Below are positions 1 to 7,082 of a DNA stretch of 64,000 nt, piece by piece. The position numbers and the translations under genes were made by a program. Within the stretch, counting starts at the first letter, position 1. Each line of letters opens with the position of its first letter. The notes beneath the pieces were generated by a model that was not told where the DNA came from, searched no databases, and was given only the letters and a program-made list of their open reading frames with translations. The DNA comes from JAJECS01 sp965219705 (GTDB lineage: Bacteria > Chloroflexota > UBA11872): NCBI GenBank assembly GCA_965219705.1, contig OZ244789.1:1426001-1490000 (forward strand). Direction: 5' to 3'.

Positions 1-1777
1 AGCTGTCCACCGGCGTGTAGCGAGCCAGCACGTCGATGATGAATCCCTCCTGGATCGCCTGCTTCATGGTGTAGGCGTGGAAGGGCGCGTGCCGGGTGTG
101 CTCGCCCTCGGGAACGGGCGTGCCGAAGATCTCCAGCGTCTTGTTCTTAGGAGTCGCGGTGAAAGCGAAGTAGCTGGCGTTGGTCAGCAGCTTCTTGCTC
201 TCCATGATCCGGTTGATGTGGTCCTCGGTGGTTTCGTCGTCTTCCGCCGCGCCGGCCTGCCCCAGCGCCATGGACACGGCCGCCGAGGTCCGCCCGCCCT
301 GGCTCGAATGGGCCTCGTCGATGATCAGGGCGAACGTGCGCCCGCGGTGCTCGCTGCCGATCGCGTCGAGGATGTGCGGGAACTTCTGCACCGTGGTTAT
401 GACGATCCGCTTGCCTTCCTGGAGCAGACGTCGCAGACGGTCCGACCGCTCGGCATGGCCCACGATGGCGCCGACCTGAGCGAACTGCTTGATCGTGTCC
501 CGGATCTGCTTGTCCAGGATCCGCCGGTCCGTGACGACGATCACCGAATCGAAGAGCGACCCGCCGTCTCGCTCCAGCCCGATCAGCTGGTGCGCCAGCC
601 ACGCGATGGAGTTGGACTTGCCGCTGCCCGCCGAGTGCTGGATCAGATACTTGTGGCCGACGCCTCGATTGGACGCGTCGTCCAATAGCCTCCGCACCAC
701 GTCCAGCTGGTGGTAGCGGGGCCAAATTTGCTCCCGCTTCTTGCGCCCGGTCTTCGCATCCTTCGACTCAATAATCTGGGCGTAGTTCTCGATGATGTCC
801 GTCAGCCCCTCGCGCGTGAGCACCTGTTTCCAGAGGTAGTCGGTCTTGAGTCCGTTGGGATTCGGCGGATTGCCCGCGCCGTCGTTCCAGCCGCGATTGA
901 AAGGCAGGAACCACGACGCCTTGCCCTTGAGCTGCGTGCAGAACCGCACCTCGTGGTCGTCCACGGCGAAATGGGCCAGGCAGCGCCCAAGCTCGAAGAG
1001 CCGCTCGCGCGGACTGCGGTCGCGCTTGTACTGCTCCACCGCGTCGTCCACCGTCTGCTTGGTCAGGCTGTTCTTCAGCTCGAAGGTGGCAACCGGCAGG
1101 CCGTTGATGAACAGGCCCAGGTCCAGCGAAAGCTGAGTCTCGTCCCGGCTGTAGCGCAGCTGCCGCGTGACGCTGAAGCGGTTCTGCCGATTGAGGACCC
1201 TGGCACGCTCGTTGCCAGGCGACGGCGTGCCGTAGAGCAGGTCAATCTCGTGCGGCCCGCGCTTGATTCCCTTGCGCAGCACGTCGATGGTGCCGCGCTT
1301 CGTGATCTCGCCTTGCAGGCGGGCCAGGAATCTGCGGCGCGTCGGGCCGTCCTGGCCCAGTCGCAGCGATGCCGCCACCTCGGGCTGCGTGGCGCGGAGG
1401 AAAGCGGCGAGTTGCGCCAAGTCGAGGCAGAACTCCCGGTCGTAGTCCTGCGGGTCGCCGCAGATCCAGCCCGCGCCGTAGCTCGGCGGACGCTCACGCG
1501 TCGCGTCGCCCGCCACATCCGCCGACGGATCGCCGGCGCTGTCCGTCAGCGCCGTGCAGATGAGGCTCTCGAGCCCTCGCTCGCTGGTGTCGGTGGTCGA
1601 AGCAATCGCCCGGCCCACGTGCTTTCGCCCGGGTCGATAGAACGCGCCTCGAGTTACGTTAGACCAGTCCAGAACCTCGGGGATGTCTGCCGTGTTGATC
1701 TGGTCATCGGGGAGCTTCTTCAGCGCCGATATCTGAGATCTCTGCCTCGGCGTCAGCTCAGGCACGTCCTGCTTCAT
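1..1777 (-). CDS. hsdR: Type I restriction subunit HsdR with BrnA-like N-terminus (partial)
   Basis: Motor and nuclease subunit of a type I restriction enzyme; with HsdM and HsdS it translocates DNA using ATP and cuts it. The C-terminal part lies beyond the window edge; 592 codons are visible. Seen: nuclease motif D219...E233-x-K235 (FELKN), Walker A SAGSGKS ending near residue 388, DEAH box at 487-490. Residues 1 to about 50 are not HsdR: they match the N-terminal half of BrnA antitoxins (LPDDQINTADIPEVLDWS, then GAFYRP). HsdR similarity begins near residue 63 (TDTSERGLESLI). I read the junction codon by codon and found no stop. ATG 1777 has a strong ribosome binding site (AAAGGAGGT); the alternative GTG 1618, which would give HsdR alone, has only a weak one. 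The ATG lies inside the 3' end of brnT. Confidence 0.9.
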   Translation of the reverse strand, partial: MKQDVPELTPRQRSQISALKKLPDDQINTADIPEVLDWSNVTRGAFYRPGRKHVGRAIASTTDTSERGLESLICTALTDSAGDPSADVAGDATRERPPSYGAGWICGDPQDYDREFCLDLAQLAAFLRATQPEVAASLRLGQDGPTRRRFLARLQGEITKRGTIDVLRKGIKRGPHEIDLLYGTPSPGNERARVLNRQNRFSVTRQLRYSRDETQLSLDLGLFINGLPVATFELKNSLTKQTVDDAVEQYKRDRSPRERLFELGRCLAHFAVDDHEVRFCTQLKGKASWFLPFNRGWNDGAGNPPNPNGLKTDYLWKQVLTREGLTDIIENYAQIIESKDAKTGRKKREQIWPRYHQLDVVRRLLDDASNRGVGHKYLIQHSAGSGKSNSIAWLAHQLIGLERDGGSLFDSVIVVTDRRILDKQIRDTIKQFAQVGAIVGHAERSDRLRRLLQEGKRIVITTVQKFPHILDAIGSEHRGRTFALIIDEAHSSQGGRTSAAVSMALGQAGAAEDDETTEDHINRIMESKKLLTNASYFAFTATPKNKTLEIFGTPVPEGEHTRHAPFHAYTMKQAIQEGFIIDVLARYTPVDS

Positions 1778-2054
1778 AAGACCTCCTTTCATGTGGTGTC
1801 GCTGGGCGGGCGCTGATAATACGCCCAGCATGTTTGCCGGCGCCAGCGCTCGAATCATCCTCATGCCAAGTGTGAACGACTAGGATGAGAATTCCTTCTA
1901 TCATGCCAACCGTTCGCCATCGCCGCTCATACGGATGTTGGTCCTCGTATGTTGCGGCGAGCGGATCGTTGAAAACGAGAATTGCAGTCTCAAACTCTAT
2001 GCCGTGAATCCGAAGGTTCGCCCTGCTCTTGTCCTGATCCCATTCCCAGATCAA
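1758..2054 (-). CDS. brnT: BrnT-family toxin
   Basis: Small toxin of the BrnT (DUF497) family, RelE-like ribonucleases normally neutralised by BrnA. The 98-residue product has the family landmarks: WDQDKSRANLRIHGIEFETA near the N-terminus, a VFNDPLA segment, VVHTW, and a C-terminal RIISARPATPHERRSYE. About 12 residues are inserted between VVHTW and RIISAR compared with typical members. The start appears to be TTG 2054, about 24 bases downstream of a good promoter -10. The gene overlaps the next one (hsdR with a BrnA-like start) by 20 bases, the usual brnT-brnA coupling. No separate full-length BrnA gene is visible nearby, so the fused HsdR N-terminus is the only candidate antitoxin. Confidence 0.85.
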   Translation of the reverse strand: MIWEWDQDKSRANLRIHGIEFETAILVFNDPLAATYEDQHPYERRWRTVGMIEGILILVVHTWHEDDSSAGAGKHAGRIISARPATPHERRSYEAGRA

Positions 2055-2077
2055 TGGCTTTGACCCAATTCTGTTGA

Positions 2078-2106
2078 AGTATAGCCACGTCAGCGAGCGA
2101 GGTTAA
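2078..2106 (-). promoter_or_regulatory. Sigma70-type promoter for brnT-hsdR
   Basis: On the minus strand a -35 TTAACC (2106-2101) and a -10 TATACT (2083-2078) are separated by exactly 17 bases. Transcription would start near 2071, giving a short leader before the TTG at 2054. It gives brnT and hsdR their own transcription start, separate from hsdM-hsdS. Assigned by eye only. Confidence 0.5.
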
Positions 2107-2122
2107 GCGCAGCTAGCACGAC

Positions 2123-2135
2123 GAGATTGAATCTC
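2123..2135. promoter_or_regulatory. Inverted repeat upstream of brnT
   Basis: Perfect dyad GAGATT-G-AATCTC about 17 bases upstream of the brnT -35 box. It could be an operator for autoregulation, as toxin-antitoxin loci often have. However, the fused antitoxin lacks the C-terminal half of BrnA, so the binding protein is unknown. Alternatively it could be a chance palindrome. Confidence 0.3.
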
Positions 2136-2153
2136 CTGATCTGGATTCCATGA

Positions 2154-2402
2154 TCAAAGAGTGTCTTCAAGGCTGCTCACGGGCACGGACGCTCTCAGGG
2201 AATCAGCCGCGTGTTGCAGGACAGCCCGTACCTTCCATTCATCCACCGGCTTGAACCACTCCATGAACTGTTCGATTGTGGCGCCGCTCTCCAGGTTCTC
2301 GAAGAGGGCGTACACTGGCAAACGAGTGCCCTTGAATACCCAGTTGCCGCTCACCTTGCCAGGCACGCTTTCCACCGCCGGACACGTATCCCAGTCCGTC
2401 AT
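2154..2402 (-). CDS. DUF433 family protein
   Basis: 82-residue DUF433 protein, a winged-helix-like family often found as the antitoxin partner of DUF5615/PIN-type toxins. Landmarks: CPAVESVPGKVSGNWVFKGT followed by RLPVYALFENLESG and the C-terminal EWKVRAVLQHAADSL. I start it at ATG 2402 because GGGAGGCG lies just upstream; the ATG five codons earlier has no such site. It follows the HicB-like gene by 65 bases on the same strand. No toxin gene follows: the 99 bases before brnT hold only the brnT promoter and a dyad. It is thus an orphan DUF433, or it works with another gene of the restriction locus. Confidence 0.75.
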   Translation of the reverse strand: MTDWDTCPAVESVPGKVSGNWVFKGTRLPVYALFENLESGATIEQFMEWFKPVDEWKVRAVLQHAADSLRASVPVSSLEDTL

Positions 2403-2467
2403 ACGTTCGCCTCCCATTCCGTGGCCAGTGGATCTACCGCCTCGTCAGGGCTGTACGGGGCTTCGTC

Positions 2468-2662
2468 CTAAACGCAGTGCAGCCTCACGACCTTGAGCTC
2501 GCCCTCGTCGCCAAAGTGGGAGATCACGGCATCCTTGACCATCGCCTTGAGGTCCGCCCAGTCCTCCCCCTGCGTGAAGATGCTGTAGCCCAGCGCCCGA
2601 GCGTCGAAACCACCCTCCACAGCCTCCGTCACCTCGAAGATGATCTCTGCCGGCGCCTTCAT
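2468..2662 (-). CDS. Small HicB-like protein
   Basis: 64-residue protein starting MKAPAEIIFEVTEAVEGGFD with GGAGGAACC directly before ATG 2662. The alpha/beta layout, with an EGGF turn and a C-terminal DLKAMVKDAVISHF helix, resembles small HicB/DUF1902-like proteins. Similar sequences are often misannotated as 2-oxoisovalerate dehydrogenase subunits, an enzyme function this short protein cannot have. It lies 89 bases after hsdS and 65 bases before the DUF433 gene on the same strand. A longer frame reaches back to 2755, but that start has no supporting ribosome binding site. Function unknown; a toxin-antitoxin role is only a guess from context. Confidence 0.65.
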   Translation of the reverse strand: MKAPAEIIFEVTEAVEGGFDARALGYSIFTQGEDWADLKAMVKDAVISHFGDEGELKVVRLHCV

Positions 2663-2751
2663 GGTTCCTCCAACGCTCACGAGCCCAAGGCCTTCCGTGT
2701 CCTTAGCCGCATAGCAGATGTAGCTCGCAGTATAGAGCGGCCGCCCCCGGC

Positions 2752-4251
2752 TCAAACGGCGTCGGCACGAGCAAACTCGCTGGCGACATCCTCCGCCGCG
2801 CCATCTTCCTTTCTCCCGTCCGAGGTGTCGGGCTCGTCCGGCAACCGCGCCGCCGCCTCGCGCACGTCCAGCTTGCCCGTCACCACGTCGGCAATCAGCC
2901 GCGTGCGGTATTCCTCGATCAACTCGATCTGCAGCCGGGCGCGGTCGATGGCCGCGTCGACATGCGCGGTTTTTCGTCCGACCTCTGCGAGTAGCCGCTT
3001 TTGTTCGTCTCTGGGTGGCAGAACAACCGTGAAGCGCTTGATATCTTCACACGTCAACGCAGCCTTCGTGCTGCCAGAGGAACCGCTGATGGCACGAAGC
3101 TCGCTGTAGGCTGCGGTCAGGCACATTTGAAGGTAGTCTGGTGACACCCATGCCGTCTTCGGCGTAATGAACGCCATATGCTGATTGATCGTCGCGTCTA
3201 TGGAGAGAACAGCTGACATTCCCCTGGTCTTACCTTGCCCTGTAATTCCGACCAAAATGCTGCCGGGATGCAGGCGTGGCAAATGGCATTCACGTAGTGC
3301 CAAGTCCGTAACGAATTGATCAGCCTCGGTGATAGCAGCTTGATTGACGCTGGAACTATTCAACCAAGGATGAATCCCGTCGGTCCAGTAGGCAGCATTG
3401 CCGCGTGAAGGTGTGGAACCGTTGCCAACTTTCGAGAAGTGTCCGATCCGTCGCACCTCCCAATGCTCCGGCACGTCGCCGAGCCACTCGACGCCGGACG
3501 GCTTGAGGGGGACGTTGGGGTCCAGGCCCCGGGTCACGGCCTGGTTGATGACCGCCTGCTTCTCCTCCTCCAGCAGCGCAATCAGCTTCCGCTTCGCACC
3601 CACATACCGCCGAATCCGCCGGTCCACATGGTCCAGATAGCGGACGATGGCGCGCTGTTCAGGAATGGGCGGAACGGGAAGGTGGCCGTTTGCGTACTTG
3701 TCGGCATTCACGTTCTCGATGGTCGAAGAGATGGCCATTAGTCGCAAGAATGCATTAAAGACTCCTGTCTTAGTGAATAAGAAGAGAAATCTGGGTATGA
3801 CATCGGCGTTTGGTACGAACCGCACCAAATATCCAGCATAAGCACATTCGCCATGCAAATCAGACAAATATAGGAAGCTTCGACCAACCGTTCCGCTCCG
3901 GGACAGAAGAATATCTCCGTCCCCTAATATATATTCGGTGACAATCTCTCTAGGTAGAAACACCCCTCCCTCAAGAAGTCGGCCATCTTCGGAAATGTCA
4001 GTCGTTCGCAGAAAGCGCACCCCCTCGTCCTCGTACCGACTAGCAGCGATATTTGCACCGTACAGCGAGTAGCGTGAGCAGACTTGCTTCAGACGTCGCA
4101 CCTCCCAATGCTCCGGCAGGTCGCCGAGCCACTCGACGCCGGAGGGCTTGTAGGTAGGGTAGACAGGAAGGCGTGCACTATGGACGTCACGCTCCTCCGC
4201 CTTGCTCTGCAGGCCACCTGTGCCATGTTGGGTTCCGTTACTAACTAACAC
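2752..4251 (-). CDS. hsdS: Type I restriction-modification specificity subunit HsdS
   Basis: DNA-recognition subunit that sets the bipartite target of the HsdM methyltransferase and HsdR nuclease. The 499-residue protein has two target-recognition repeats, each opening with PSGVEWLGD(L/V)PEHWEVRR (residues 36-53 and again near 250), followed by variable domains and conserved helical spacers (EQRAIVRYLDHVD; a second ends in IELIEEYRTRLIADVVTGKL). The first variable domain has visibly lower GC than its surroundings, as expected for exchanged recognition domains. GTG 4251 overlaps the upstream gene by 11 bases. About the usual size for a two-domain HsdS. Confidence 0.95.
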   Translation of the reverse strand: MLVSNGTQHGTGGLQSKAEERDVHSARLPVYPTYKPSGVEWLGDLPEHWEVRRLKQVCSRYSLYGANIAASRYEDEGVRFLRTTDISEDGRLLEGGVFLPREIVTEYILGDGDILLSRSGTVGRSFLYLSDLHGECAYAGYLVRFVPNADVIPRFLFLFTKTGVFNAFLRLMAISSTIENVNADKYANGHLPVPPIPEQRAIVRYLDHVDRRIRRYVGAKRKLIALLEEEKQAVINQAVTRGLDPNVPLKPSGVEWLGDVPEHWEVRRIGHFSKVGNGSTPSRGNAAYWTDGIHPWLNSSSVNQAAITEADQFVTDLALRECHLPRLHPGSILVGITGQGKTRGMSAVLSIDATINQHMAFITPKTAWVSPDYLQMCLTAAYSELRAISGSSGSTKAALTCEDIKRFTVVLPPRDEQKRLLAEVGRKTAHVDAAIDRARLQIELIEEYRTRLIADVVTGKLDVREAAARLPDEPDTSDGRKEDGAAEDVASEFARADAV

Positions 4252-5176
4252 TGCTCGGCTTTCGATTTGTCACTTGCTCAAGGCGTCGCATCAACTGGCT
4301 TTTAAGGTCCGTCAAATTACTGTATTCCGGACAATTGTAGGCGGCCAAATCGAAATGCAATTCTGTGTCACTGCCACGATACATAATTACCTTTCTGTTT
4401 AGGGCGTGCGCGTATCCGATTTCGTAATAAACGCTCGGCCGAGCGCCAGTCAAGTCTGCAATGAGGAACTCTGACACCCTAATCCGCTCTGTTATCTTTC
4501 TGGTGATTACGCCTTCATGTTCTATGTCGTCTGCCCTGACTGCTTCTATATCAAACTGGGCAAAGCATTCCTTGATAGTGTTGTAGATGTCCTCAAGCTC
4601 CGGTTTAGTGGGGTTGATTTGCATCATAACGAATGCTGTATCTGGTTCGTACTCAGCCGTGGCTTGCGGATTGGCACGCCACGTTTCGGTTGCTAAAGCC
4701 GGAGATACATCGAGAAGTTCGGCTAATCCGGCCAGATTGGCGATGTCTCGTGCGAAGCTCTTGCGAGCTAGAATTGGTGGTATAGGATCAGTGTCGGATT
4801 GGCCAGCAGGCTGAACACCCAGGACTAGCCCCTCGTCATGCAGAACCTCGGCATCCCAAGTGCGGTATTCGCGCAAGCGCAGGGACGCGCGTAGGGACTT
4901 TGCCCAACTGCCGAGGTCTCTCGTGTCAGCTTCGGATAGTAGCGTTGAGTGCTTTATGGAGTTAGCGATGGTGCGAATCATTTTAATCAAGACAGCTAGC
5001 AACTCGGTCGAACATTGTTGCTGGGAATCATCCAGCTGCGACCAATAACGGTCCGATCTTTGGATATTGGGAAAGGAGAAGTAATCGTCCAAATCTGGAA
5101 TGCTAGCAAAGAATTCATCGCAGTCTTTCGCCAATTGGTGAATGCTCAGGCTAAGGTTTTGAAAGTCCAGCGTCAT
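4241..5176 (-). CDS. Nucleoside deoxyribosyltransferase/TIR-like protein
   Basis: 311-residue protein. Residues 1-170 look helical and are unfamiliar. Residues 180-300 form a Rossmann-like domain: AFVMMQ at 181-186, VRADDIEHEGVI near 213-224, and DLTGARPSVYYEIGYAHA at 241-258. In the nucleoside 2-deoxyribosyltransferase superfamily, which is related in fold to TIR-like NAD-cleaving domains, the Tyr-Glu of this last motif lies in the active site. Such domains occur in anti-phage effectors, so a nucleotide- or NAD-targeting role beside restriction is plausible but inferred. It overlaps hsdS by 11 bases and so is translationally coupled to it. Its GC content is clearly lower than that of hsdM, suggesting acquisition by transfer. 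Confidence 0.6.
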   Translation of the reverse strand: MTLDFQNLSLSIHQLAKDCDEFFASIPDLDDYFSFPNIQRSDRYWSQLDDSQQQCSTELLAVLIKMIRTIANSIKHSTLLSEADTRDLGSWAKSLRASLRLREYRTWDAEVLHDEGLVLGVQPAGQSDTDPIPPILARKSFARDIANLAGLAELLDVSPALATETWRANPQATAEYEPDTAFVMMQINPTKPELEDIYNTIKECFAQFDIEAVRADDIEHEGVITRKITERIRVSEFLIADLTGARPSVYYEIGYAHALNRKVIMYRGSDTELHFDLAAYNCPEYSNLTDLKSQLMRRLEQVTNRKPSSVS

Positions 5177-5215
5177 AGTGTCTCCATTGTAGAGTCTAAG
5201 GCTGCGCAGGCACTC

Positions 5216-5533
5216 TTACGTCGCGACGATCTCGCGTATCAGGCCTTCGGTCTCGCGGTCCAAGGTCATAATATCCGCCCGTATCTCGCCCAGCGACCGC
5301 AGCGGCTGGGGCTTGTAGAAGTAGCGCGTGAAGCTGATCTCGTAGCCGATCTTGACGCTTGACGGCACGTACCAGGCGTCGGGCGCGTAGGGCAGCACCT
5401 CGCGGCGCAGGAAGGCCCCGATGCCGCCCTCCCCAGTGAGCAGGATCTGCTCGGTGTTGCGCAGGTCGGAGTCCGGTACATCGCCGAGCCACGGGGCGGC
5501 GCAAGGCATATAGGCGTGGGAGGGTTTCAGCAC
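5216..5533 (-). pseudogene. Duplicated hsdM 3' end (C-terminal fragment)
   Basis: The frame encodes up to 105 residues; the last 83 are about four fifths identical by eye to the C-terminus of the full HsdM (7083-9038), including EVLPYAPDAWY, SSVKIGYEISFTRYFYKPQP and the final helix. There is no methyltransferase domain. The first residues (PWLGDVP) resemble the WLGDVPEHW opening of HsdS domains, possibly by chance. The frame overlaps the end of the previous gene by 7 bases. Most simply it is a duplication left by insertion of the two upstream genes. A small expressed HsdM-tail protein that binds HsdS is also possible, because the frame is still open. Confidence 0.75.
5275..5475. repeat. Direct repeat copy 2 (hsdM 3' end)
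   Basis: About 200 bases closely matching 7141-7341 in the same orientation, starting TCCGCCCGTATC and running through the block coding for the HsdM C-terminus. With copy 1 it brackets two lower-GC genes. Confidence 0.85.
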
Positions 5534-5916
5534 GACTCCTCAGACGGGCGAAATTGCCAGTCTCGCGCAATGGCACAGTCGCGCAGGCGCGACGCTTTCC
5601 TTCTGACCTGATTCCTGCCGAACTTGCTGAAGTCGATCAGCATATGCTCCGGGAAAGTCTCCGGGTCGGGATGGACCGGTAGTTCTAGATTGGAACATTC
5701 ATTGGTCGTCACTGATAGAACACCGATTGGCAGTAGCCTGCTAGGGTCTTTGATGTAGTGATGCCAGGAATCTTCCGCTGTGATCTGGTCGCCGTCATAA
5801 ACGGACAGTTGCCCGTGATCATGAACGCTGGGTCGGAAGGCTTGTGAAGAAACGGCACCGTTTTGGAGCCACCAGTCAGATTTGATTATGCGGTGGAGCA
5901 GGGTGTCCCCGGTCAT
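5527..5916 (-). CDS. Uncharacterised 129-residue protein, cassette gene 2
   Basis: I cannot assign a function. The protein is compact and mixed alpha/beta, with SVYDGDQI near 38-45, SVTTNECSNLELPV near 68-81 and FPEHMLIDFSKF near 88-99, then a basic helix (QVRRKASRLRDCAIARDWQF). No signal peptide or membrane segment is visible. Its ATG overlaps the stop of the upstream gene in an ATGA arrangement, so the two are co-translated and probably form a pair. Together they lie between the two copies of the hsdM 3' end. A paired toxin-antitoxin or defence function is possible from context only. Confidence 0.6.
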   Translation of the reverse strand: MTGDTLLHRIIKSDWWLQNGAVSSQAFRPSVHDHGQLSVYDGDQITAEDSWHHYIKDPSRLLPIGVLSVTTNECSNLELPVHPDPETFPEHMLIDFSKFGRNQVRRKASRLRDCAIARDWQFRPSEESC

Positions 5917-7064
5917 TCCAGCCCTGCGGACATACGGCGGATTTCATTGGTGAACCAGATCCAGCAGGCGGGGTCGTTCAAGTCTAGCGTGCGGCCTTCC
6001 TCGCCGTCGGCGTCGTCGGATTGCTTGTCGTAACTGAGCCAGTGGCCGCGATGGGTGTTCAGGTCGATTTCAAAGACGACGGAACGGGCTCCCAACGACC
6101 ATTCGGCCTCAATGCCGCCTTCCGGGGTAGGGAAAAGATGGGGTAGGGGCAGGTCATCTGGAAACAGGCGTTCGAAGCTGTCGGATAACCAGTGCAATCC
6201 GGCGGGTCCGGGAGCATTGCCGCTGCCGTCCAGCCACCCGTCTTGCATTGTCCGAAACTCGTCTAGCCGAGCTGAAACGTCCAGAGGATCTAGAGCAAAG
6301 ATATCCTCGATCGACTCTAGCCGGACCAGGACGCCTTGTCTGTCGTACTTTCCAATACCCCGAATCAATGCCTTGCAATTATCCCTGTAGCCGTTGAATA
6401 CCTCCATTACGACTTCCTGCTGTTGGTCGTGCATTGCTGAAACTATCTTCCTTCCACTCAACAGCTGCAGTTCAAATGACATGCGGTCCTGATCTGCCTC
6501 TGGGATGGCTGCTCGAATTCGCACTTCATCGGTCATTTCGCTTATTTTAGATGCCAGGAGAAGCTTTCTCCGTGATTCCTTGGTTAGTCGAGCGGGTATC
6601 GTGCGCTTCGGTGAAGTGAATTCGATTGATTCATCTTCGCGGAGTCTGCGACCTATTCGGTCAAAATATCTGAGATACTTCTCCGGCAGGTGATCTGTTG
6701 GCTCGCTGCTATGTTCAGCTGCGGCAATGGCGTCAATGATGGAATCGCGCGCTTCTATGAAATACTGGTCAAACGCTTCGGGCATGCCTGGAAATTGAAT
6801 GGTGCCCGTGGACTGCTCAACGGGGAATTCGACATTGATTACGGGAGTTGCACTTGCTTTTTCGATATGTGTCACTACAAAGGAGGTGCTATCAGTAAAG
6901 CCTTTGGGGGATCGGTGTCGCTCGGGATTTCTTTCGAGATAGCGCCACTTGGCAACCTCGACTACCATTTCCTGGAGCACGGAAATCTCGGCGAGCAGCT
7001 CGAGCGGGATGTTGCCCTTGTCAAAGCGGGGACCGACCAGACGAGGCTTCAAGAATTCGGTCAT
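5913..7064 (-). CDS. Uncharacterised 383-residue protein, cassette gene 1
   Basis: Soluble protein of unknown function. It begins MTEFLKPRLVGPRFDKGNIP and has a Glu-rich early helix (LLAEISVLQEMVVEVAKW). A C-terminal block (DEFRTMQDGWLDG, EGGIEAEWSLGARSVVFEID) reads like a small beta-rich domain; the matching run of aromatic and acidic residues continues to the end (DPACWIWFTNEIRRM). I prefer ATG 7064 over GTG 7073 because GGGGTG lies at a usable distance. It begins 19 bases after hsdM and overlaps the next gene by ATGA. GC is lower than in hsdM, fitting an inserted cassette. No catalytic motif was recognised. Confidence 0.65.
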   Translation of the reverse strand: MTEFLKPRLVGPRFDKGNIPLELLAEISVLQEMVVEVAKWRYLERNPERHRSPKGFTDSTSFVVTHIEKASATPVINVEFPVEQSTGTIQFPGMPEAFDQYFIEARDSIIDAIAAAEHSSEPTDHLPEKYLRYFDRIGRRLREDESIEFTSPKRTIPARLTKESRRKLLLASKISEMTDEVRIRAAIPEADQDRMSFELQLLSGRKIVSAMHDQQQEVVMEVFNGYRDNCKALIRGIGKYDRQGVLVRLESIEDIFALDPLDVSARLDEFRTMQDGWLDGSGNAPGPAGLHWLSDSFERLFPDDLPLPHLFPTPEGGIEAEWSLGARSVVFEIDLNTHRGHWLSYDKQSDDADGEEGRTLDLNDPACWIWFTNEIRRMSAGLE

Positions 7065-7082
7065 AGAATGCACCCCGTTGGC

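Noticed and set aside
1616..1618. GTG start giving a normal HsdR without the BrnA part
   Set aside because: Possible, but its upstream sequence is a weak ribosome binding site, while ATG 1777 has AAAGGAGGT at ideal spacing and the frame is continuous.
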